From Climacium dendroides (Eukaryota; Streptophyta; Bryopsida; Hypnales; Climaciaceae): a DNA stretch of 64,000 nt. Position numbers and translations under genes: made by a program. Numbering within the stretch: position 1 is the stretch's first letter; each line of letters begins with the position of its first letter. This document shows positions 58,991 to 64,000 of this stretch, one piece after another. The stretch is from contig OX467083.1 of NCBI GenBank assembly GCA_950106755.1, positions 19,091,029 through 19,155,028 on the forward strand, given 5' to 3'. The notes under the pieces were generated by a model that did not search any database, had not been told where the DNA came from, and worked only from the letters and a program-made list of their open reading frames with translations.

Positions 58991-60592
58991 TGCTCTCTCC
59001 ACAAACTTAACTCGCGATCACCACCAAATCAAGTGTCTCGTCTACTACAAAACACGCAAAAACAAACGATGCACTCTGTTTCAATTTCAAATGTTGCAAC
59101 AGCACAATCCTTCGTAAACCAATTGCTCTGCTCTAATTTCAACAGGGAATCAAATTACACGCGAGAAGGAACCTGAAATTGCGTATAGAAGCTGAACCGA
59201 CGATGGTGTGCTGCAATAGTCTTGCGTTTCCTTTGGAGAAAAGTTACTAGTAGGCACCACCAGAGTATATTAGCTTCGTGTGTGCCAACGGCAAACTTCA
59301 AATGTTTCTGTCAGGAACATGTTTCATTTGGTGTGGTTTGGGCTAAATACTTTGGGCAGAGGTGTCAGTATCATTTTTGGGGTAGAGAAACGAAATAAAC
59401 TCGTCTTGAAAACCTAATTCTAGTTAAGGTTAACTCGTTTCATAACCATGCTAAATTGGGAAAATATGTTTTGGGAATCATTTTTTAATTGAATGTTAAT
59501 TTTCACCTAAATCTTGAATTCTTGTGCCATGAAACACAGCAGTAGGGAAATGTTGTTCAAATAATCAATGAGTTTGTAAAATCCCTATAAACTGTTTGAA
59601 TGTTGCAATTTAGAAATCAAGCAACAGTTAATACATAATAATTCTGTAAGGACAACGCAAATTGAAAGCTTGTTTTGGATTATTTTGTATTAGCTGTTGC
59701 TTGATTTCTAATGCAGTTAAACATCGAAAATACAGTTGTAATAATTACCTACAAGCTCATTTTAAAACTCTTGTGATTTGCTGAAATTGCAAATTTCATT
59801 TGACTTTGGAAGCTCATAATCATAAATTTCCAAATGAATGAAGCAACGTGTACGTTTATTTTTTCAATAATGTTTGATTGAGAGGTGTTGAAATGGAGTT
59901 CTTCATCATTTTTTTTCCCGAGGTTTGTCTGCTTCGTACTTCAACAGTCTATTATTACTTCATTTTTAAATGATGTAAATTTCTACAAAACCAAACACTC
60001 TTTGTAATCCAAAAATGAATGTTCTTCACACCATATAGTTTCTAACATGACACACCAATCACCTTCACCATCACCGATTACACAAAAACACAATCACCTT
60101 CATCATTGGTCTTTGTTTATACATATAGCTAAAATACTTTATTTATGTATGTAATAATTCAACATGTAGAGATCGTCTTTAAATTCTATAGAGTATAGAA
60201 ACTTCTATAATTTCAATTCATAATGAAGCTATACTGAATAATCCAACAAGAGTCCAAACTACTAACAATTCAAGATATTTCAATTCACAAGTTGAACGAA
60301 ATCAACTACTTCCAAATTCCCTACCCATACTCATGCATAGCAGTGTAAGACTATACATAAAACTGACTTCACACCAACCTCCCCAAGGGACTAAATCTCG
60401 TTTGTGTCCCAAGTTACAAATATGAGTGCGTGTACATTCTGTACATATTTTGTAAGTCTACTACAGCAGTTAACATATAAGATTACTGCAACGATTATAG
60501 CCACAATATAAAGATCCGCCGTGAGAAGACAAGATCTTTATACTTTTTCTCTCAGCCAACCATGACCTGGTGACAGTGTGTGCACTCGGTGT
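58991..60592. other. Spacer between PRA1 and AP2/ERF genes
   Basis: The left part is the 5' flank of the PRA1 gene; the right end is the 3' flank of the AP2/ERF gene. It is AT-rich and, apart from the long hairpin at 59610-59711, no gene or RNA is seen. Confidence 0.45.
59610..59711. repeat. Near-perfect 35-bp hairpin (fold-back MITE or small-RNA precursor)
   Basis: The left arm TTAGAAATCAAGCAACAGTT.. (59610-59644) pairs with the right arm ending ..GCTGTTGCTTGATTTCTAA (59677-59711). There is about one mismatch and two G-U pairs over 35 positions, and a 32-base loop. Flanking TGCAAT and TGCAGT look like a target-site duplication with one change, which favours a small transposon. Size and pairing also fit a plant microRNA precursor. 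Confidence 0.75.
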
Positions 60593-63500
60593 TCAAAGCA
60601 ACCCATTTTGAAATGGGTAACTAGTGTGGGTGCCCTGAAACGCCCAAGGATCCGAATCCCCAGGGGCCAAGTAATTGCCAGGCGTCGATGAAATGTACGA
60701 CGTCAAATCTGCAAACACCATATGAACCGCACGAGTTATCAATTATAAAAAAAGAGCTTGAAATGCTGAGCGAATTCACCGTAAACGAATACGGTACACA
60801 AAGGCATTCGAAACATACCAACTGAATGATCCATAACTGTTTGGTTCTAATGCCTTCGGTAAATGTGTGAGTACCGATCAGAAAAAATTGTCTGATCCCA
60901 GGTTTGAACTGGGCGATCTAGTGTGGAGACTAGCGTGATGACCAACACACCAACCAGACAGGGTTCCTTCCATGGAGCAACGAAGTCCATGGGGTTAATC
61001 GGTCATTCATTGACCGTCAGTGCAATCTGTTCCAAATCAACAAACACATTCAAACAACTCTTCTCAAATTGAATGGAACAAATCAAGTGAATCAAAAGAT
61101 ACCATAGTCGGTATATATGGTTCTTCCATCTCACACTGGTCATGAATTCGTCATCCCAACTGCTGGAGATTTCAAAAGGATTCCCACCCAAGTCAGTCTC
61201 AAGGGCTACTGCCACAAAGACTTCCATCAACAGCATACAACAACTGCCCGGACTGTGTTTTCAGTACATTGAGGTGGCAAGCTTTGGACTACATGTGGAA
61301 ATCGTTGCCGTCAAACACCAAATGGAGCCATTTAATTTGGGTGCTGTGCGAAAGACGGGCTTCGATGCAATGACAATGATTTAAGTCCGTCTCAAGAGCC
61401 GTTTACAGTATCTGCAGGGCGACTGATGGCACAACGGGCGACTTTCTATCAACAGCATACACCAGAACCACGCCCTACTATTTTTGACAAATTGCAGTGG
61501 CAAGTCTTGGACAAAATGTGGAAATCTTTGCCCTCAAATCCAAATGGCGTCATTCAGGTGCCAAGCAAAAGACCTTCCATGCGACGACAATGATAAGTCA
61601 ATCTACCAAGAATTCTTTCCCAAGATACACAGACTTTGTACCAACAACAGACAACAGAAGAGAACCATATTTTCAGCAAACTGCCGTGACAAGCCTCGGA
61701 CTTCACGGGATACAACAGACCAGTACCCCATATGTTTTCAGCAAACTGTGGTGACATTCAAGCCTTAAACTCCATGCGGTACAACCGAACTGTGCCCCAT
61801 CTTTTCAGCCAACTCCGGTACTTAGCAATCCTTCGAATGCATGGACAAATCTTGCCCAAACAGTGCAGCCCATGCCAAAAAACCTCTTCAATGAATGCAC
61901 AATGCCACAATCAGAAACAGTAACAAATGGAAGTGGAAGTGTACCTGGCATCTGGTTCAGGAACACCGTCGCAGAGTCCTGCGCGAAAGGCGCGGGCCAA
62001 TGGAAAAGCGAATTCTCGTCCTCTCCCAACTGCTGGCTCGCCGCGCTCGCATCCACCTGCTCCGCAAGCGTCGTCTCCATCATCGCCATGCCCTCCTCCA
62101 CCTCCGGCATCATCCCCACCATCCCGGGAATAATGTCTCTACAACACTGAAACAGCCCCGCGTCCCCACAGCCATCTGCAACCTCCCAATCAAGCACGGG
62201 AACCTCCGGCCCCTGAAAGACCCCCAGAGTCACGCACGAGCCCGGGGAAGTGCACGAGCTCGGGCTGCTGCTGCTACTCACCCCCAAGTCGTAATTGTGG
62301 TTGTAGTTGGGGGTCATGGTGTAGGAGTCCACTTCGAAGCCGGAGTTCGCTTCGAAGCCGCCCAAGAGGGCCGTGGCGCCGTTACAGCACTCTTGAATGA
62401 GCTCCGAGTCGCAGTCGTCGAGGTCGAAATCCTCAGAGGGATTGTTACCTAAAGCTTGTGTGCTGTTGCTGCTGTCATTGAAGCTGGCGGCGTACTGTTT
62501 GCATTCATGTTTGATGAAGCTGGTGGCTTCTTTAAACATGCTTTGCGTGGTTAAGTCCGTGAGGACTAGGTGTGGCGGAAGGGTGTTCCCGTAAGCTTCG
62601 AGCTTGGCGCACGAGAGATTTAGAGGTCGGGGTTTCGTGCACTTGAGAAGCTTGCGGGCGAGGTCGACGCCGCGAGCGGCGGCTTGCTCGGTTTCGAAAG
62701 TGCCCAGCCACACTTTCTTGTCCACGGCCTTCCACTCCGCCACGCGAATCTCCGCCACCCATTTGTTGAGATCTGGACGGAAGCGCACGCCGTAGTATTG
62801 GGAGGTGCCGGGGCGGCGGCCAGGGCGGGGAGGAGGGTGGAGGTCGTGAGGTTTGGGGCGTCTTCCACTGGACACATACACCAATGCAACAAGAGCATAC
62901 GTCAGTTTGATAGAATCAAAGCGAGAGCTTCACCGACTGAAGGAATCGAAAGCAGAAGCAAGGCTCACAACCAGAACGGTTGGAATACTTTCCAAATTGT
63001 AGGTGGTGAGGCAACAATGCACAGCCAATGGTCCAGTTTGGGTAATCAAATCCAAATCAGACAGAGTTTACGACATCGACATCGAGCATGCGTCAGTAGA
63101 ATTGTATCGGAAAAAATCCATGGCCAGAGCAATTTTCATACAGCAAGCTCCCCAGGACCACTTCATAAAAAAGAAATCAAATAGAAAATGGAAGATAATA
63201 TTTGAAACACAGGTGGTTGTGACTACAGGAGTCCTCGTAGACCAAGATGACGACATCGAATCAAAGAGAGAGCTGTAGGAATCGGAAGAGGAAGCAAGGC
63301 TCACAACCAGAGCGAGTACTTTCCAGAATACTTTCCACATGATGTTCGACAGGAAATTGTGAGGGGGTGGAGCAACAAGGCACAATAGCCAAATTGAGCG
63401 TCATTGATTCAAAACCAGACGGAGTTTACTGACATCGAGCAGCTATTTAAGCACGACTGAACTAATGGAACGAATTGGAGAAACCGAAGGTTCAGTTACA

Positions 63501-63978
63501 GAATGGTTGTAAAACATGTCCAAATCATGTTCGAGAAGAAAGGGTAAGGTGGTGCGGCAACAATGTACAGCATGTGCCAATGCACGCAGACGAAACCCAA
63601 ACCAGACAGAGTCTACCGACATCGATCAACCATAAGTACGCCTGCACGAATTGAAAGAATTGAAGAAAGTGAAGACTCAGTGTCAGAAAGGTTGGAAACA
63701 TGTTCAAAAATTGCGTTCGAAACCAAAATAATTGTTGGGTGCGAATTGGGTTCATCATACCGTTGCCTGGTGCGACCGTTGTTATCCGAGGTGCGTGGAG
63801 TTGTGCCGACTGGCTTGAGGTGGTGATCGCCACCCTCGTTGCACAAAATGGTTTGAATGGAGGGCGCCATGCGACTCGGACATTGAAGTCCAGAGCTTTC
63901 CGCGCCCGGGTTGCTTCGCACGAATTCCTCCAGCGCAAAGCACCTGAATTCAGGAAAGCTTGGGAGGGTCTCGGGCAT
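60593..63978 (-). CDS. AP2/ERF transcription factor (four exons, 442 aa)
   Basis: Predicted exons: 63978-63761, 62867-61945, 61208-61137 and 60708-60593; phases close over 1329 nt. The ATG at 63978 opens an N-terminal region (MPETLPSFPEFRCFALEEFV) joined to a basic, Pro-rich stretch. One AP2 domain lies at about 97-153: YYGVRFRPDLNKWVAEIR, VWLGTFETEQAAARGVDLA. The WLG core and the R, R, W contact residues of the sheet are kept, while the usual AYDxAA helix reads GVDLAR. The long middle is acidic and Ser/Cys-rich (SEDFDLDDCDSELIQECC, SSSSSPSSC). The C-terminal exons add acidic-aromatic segments (ISSSWDDEF; GDSDPWAFQGTHTSY), a likely activation region. Single-AP2 proteins bind GCC or DRE boxes; the unusual domain leaves its ERF/DREB subgroup open. 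A read-through form ending at 61805 (no splicing at 61945) would give 426 residues with an unrelated tail. The gene starts 23 bases from the window edge, so its promoter is outside. Confidence 0.88.
60889..60959 (-). pseudogene. tRNA-Val(CAC)-like sequence in AP2/ERF intron 3
   Basis: The minus strand folds as a tRNA: acceptor GTCTGGT/ATCAGAC, D-arm GTGT/ACGC (A-box), anticodon stem CTAGT/ACTAG, and T-arm CCCAG/CTGGG with TTCAAAC (B-box). A TTTTTT terminator follows. It matches plant tRNA-Val closely from memory, but the anticodon loop is six bases (CTCCAC in place of CTCACAC), and the D-loop and variable loop are each one base short. It is therefore probably non-functional or the head of a tRNA-derived SINE. 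The intact A and B boxes and terminator suggest it could still be transcribed by polymerase III. Confidence 0.65.
61227..61830. repeat. Imperfect tandem repeats filling AP2/ERF intron 2
   Basis: Two long units (61227-61324 and 61449-61546) share CAACAGCATACA, TGGCAAG(C/T), TTGGAC(T/A)A, ATGTGGAAATC, TTGCC(G/C)TCAAA and CAAATGG. Shorter units at about 61641, 61707 and 61780 share CAACAGACCAGTACCCCAT..TTTTCAGC(A/C)AACT. The units are decayed to about 65-70% identity by eye. Confidence 0.65.
62925..63620. repeat. Imperfect tandem repeats filling AP2/ERF intron 1
   Basis: Three units share the order AATCGAAAG(C)AGAAGCAAGGCTCAC (or a diverged form), AACCAGA(A/G)CG, (A/G)TACTTTCCA, GGTG(A/C)GGCAACAATG(C/T)ACAG, AACCAGAC(A/G)GAGTTTAC and GACATCGA. 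Unit ends lie near 63085, 63440 and 63625. They make up most of the intron. Confidence 0.65.
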
Positions 63979-64000
63979 CCTCAGTCAGACAAAGCGAAGA

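Noticed and set aside
61895..62452. A 185-codon plus-strand frame rich in Arg/His opposite the AP2/ERF exon
   Set aside because: It lies antisense to a well-supported exon and has no domain; it is a mirror of GC-rich coding DNA.
1..64000. CRISPR arrays, operons or phage-like clusters
   Set aside because: The window is plant nuclear DNA; the tandem arrays present lack spacer-repeat structure.

Overview
This window is nuclear DNA of a land plant. It holds a perfect plant-type U2 snRNA 5' half, spliceosomal introns with GT..AG ends, and plant-only gene families: REM-type B3, dirigent, IQM, PsbP-domain, PRA1-A and AP2/ERF. The gene set, short introns and AT-rich, transposon-filled gaps would suit a bryophyte or another early-diverging lineage. 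That is a guess; the sequence does not name the species.

Layout. 0-9 kb: a tandem pair of B3 genes on the minus strand (a broken exon at the left edge and a complete four-exon gene, 1888-4572), a U2 snRNA gene on the plus strand (5987), a TIR element (6375-6852) and a single-exon dirigent gene with a repeat-bearing upstream region (7708-8700). 9-29 kb: no convincing gene. This stretch is a graveyard of old repeats in opposite orientations, with a Stowaway-type MITE, three long hairpins or fold-backs counting the one at 59.6 kb, and a TA-flanked pogo/Tc1-like element whose transposase is broken. 29.2-32.6 kb: an eight-exon IQM (IQ-motif, calmodulin-binding) gene. 32.6-53.6 kb: AT-rich repeat DNA with a decayed hAT-type transposase (43.1-45.3 kb), a 38-bp minisatellite beside it and an Emigrant/pogo-like non-autonomous element (51.8-52.4 kb). 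53.6-64 kb: a gene-dense end with a nine-exon PsbP-domain (PPD4-like) thylakoid lumen protein, a seven-exon PRA1-A membrane trafficking protein and a four-exon AP2/ERF transcription factor. Two AP2/ERF introns are built of imperfect tandem repeats, and the third holds a tRNA-Val-like sequence.

All six well-supported protein genes lie on the minus strand. I rebuilt each by following conserved protein motifs through GT..AG junctions and checking that phases close. All six give uninterrupted reading frames: 502, 187, 522, 261, 213 and 442 residues. They serve separate functions (transcription, cell wall or phenolic chemistry, calcium signalling, photosynthesis, endomembrane traffic) and do not form a pathway. 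I found no convincing new multi-gene system. The most notable signals are the internally duplicated B3 gene, the repeat-built introns of the AP2/ERF gene, the 35-bp hairpin at 59.6 kb and the structure-conserving divergence of the U2 gene. Exon borders may be off by a base or so, and the introns are predicted without transcript evidence.
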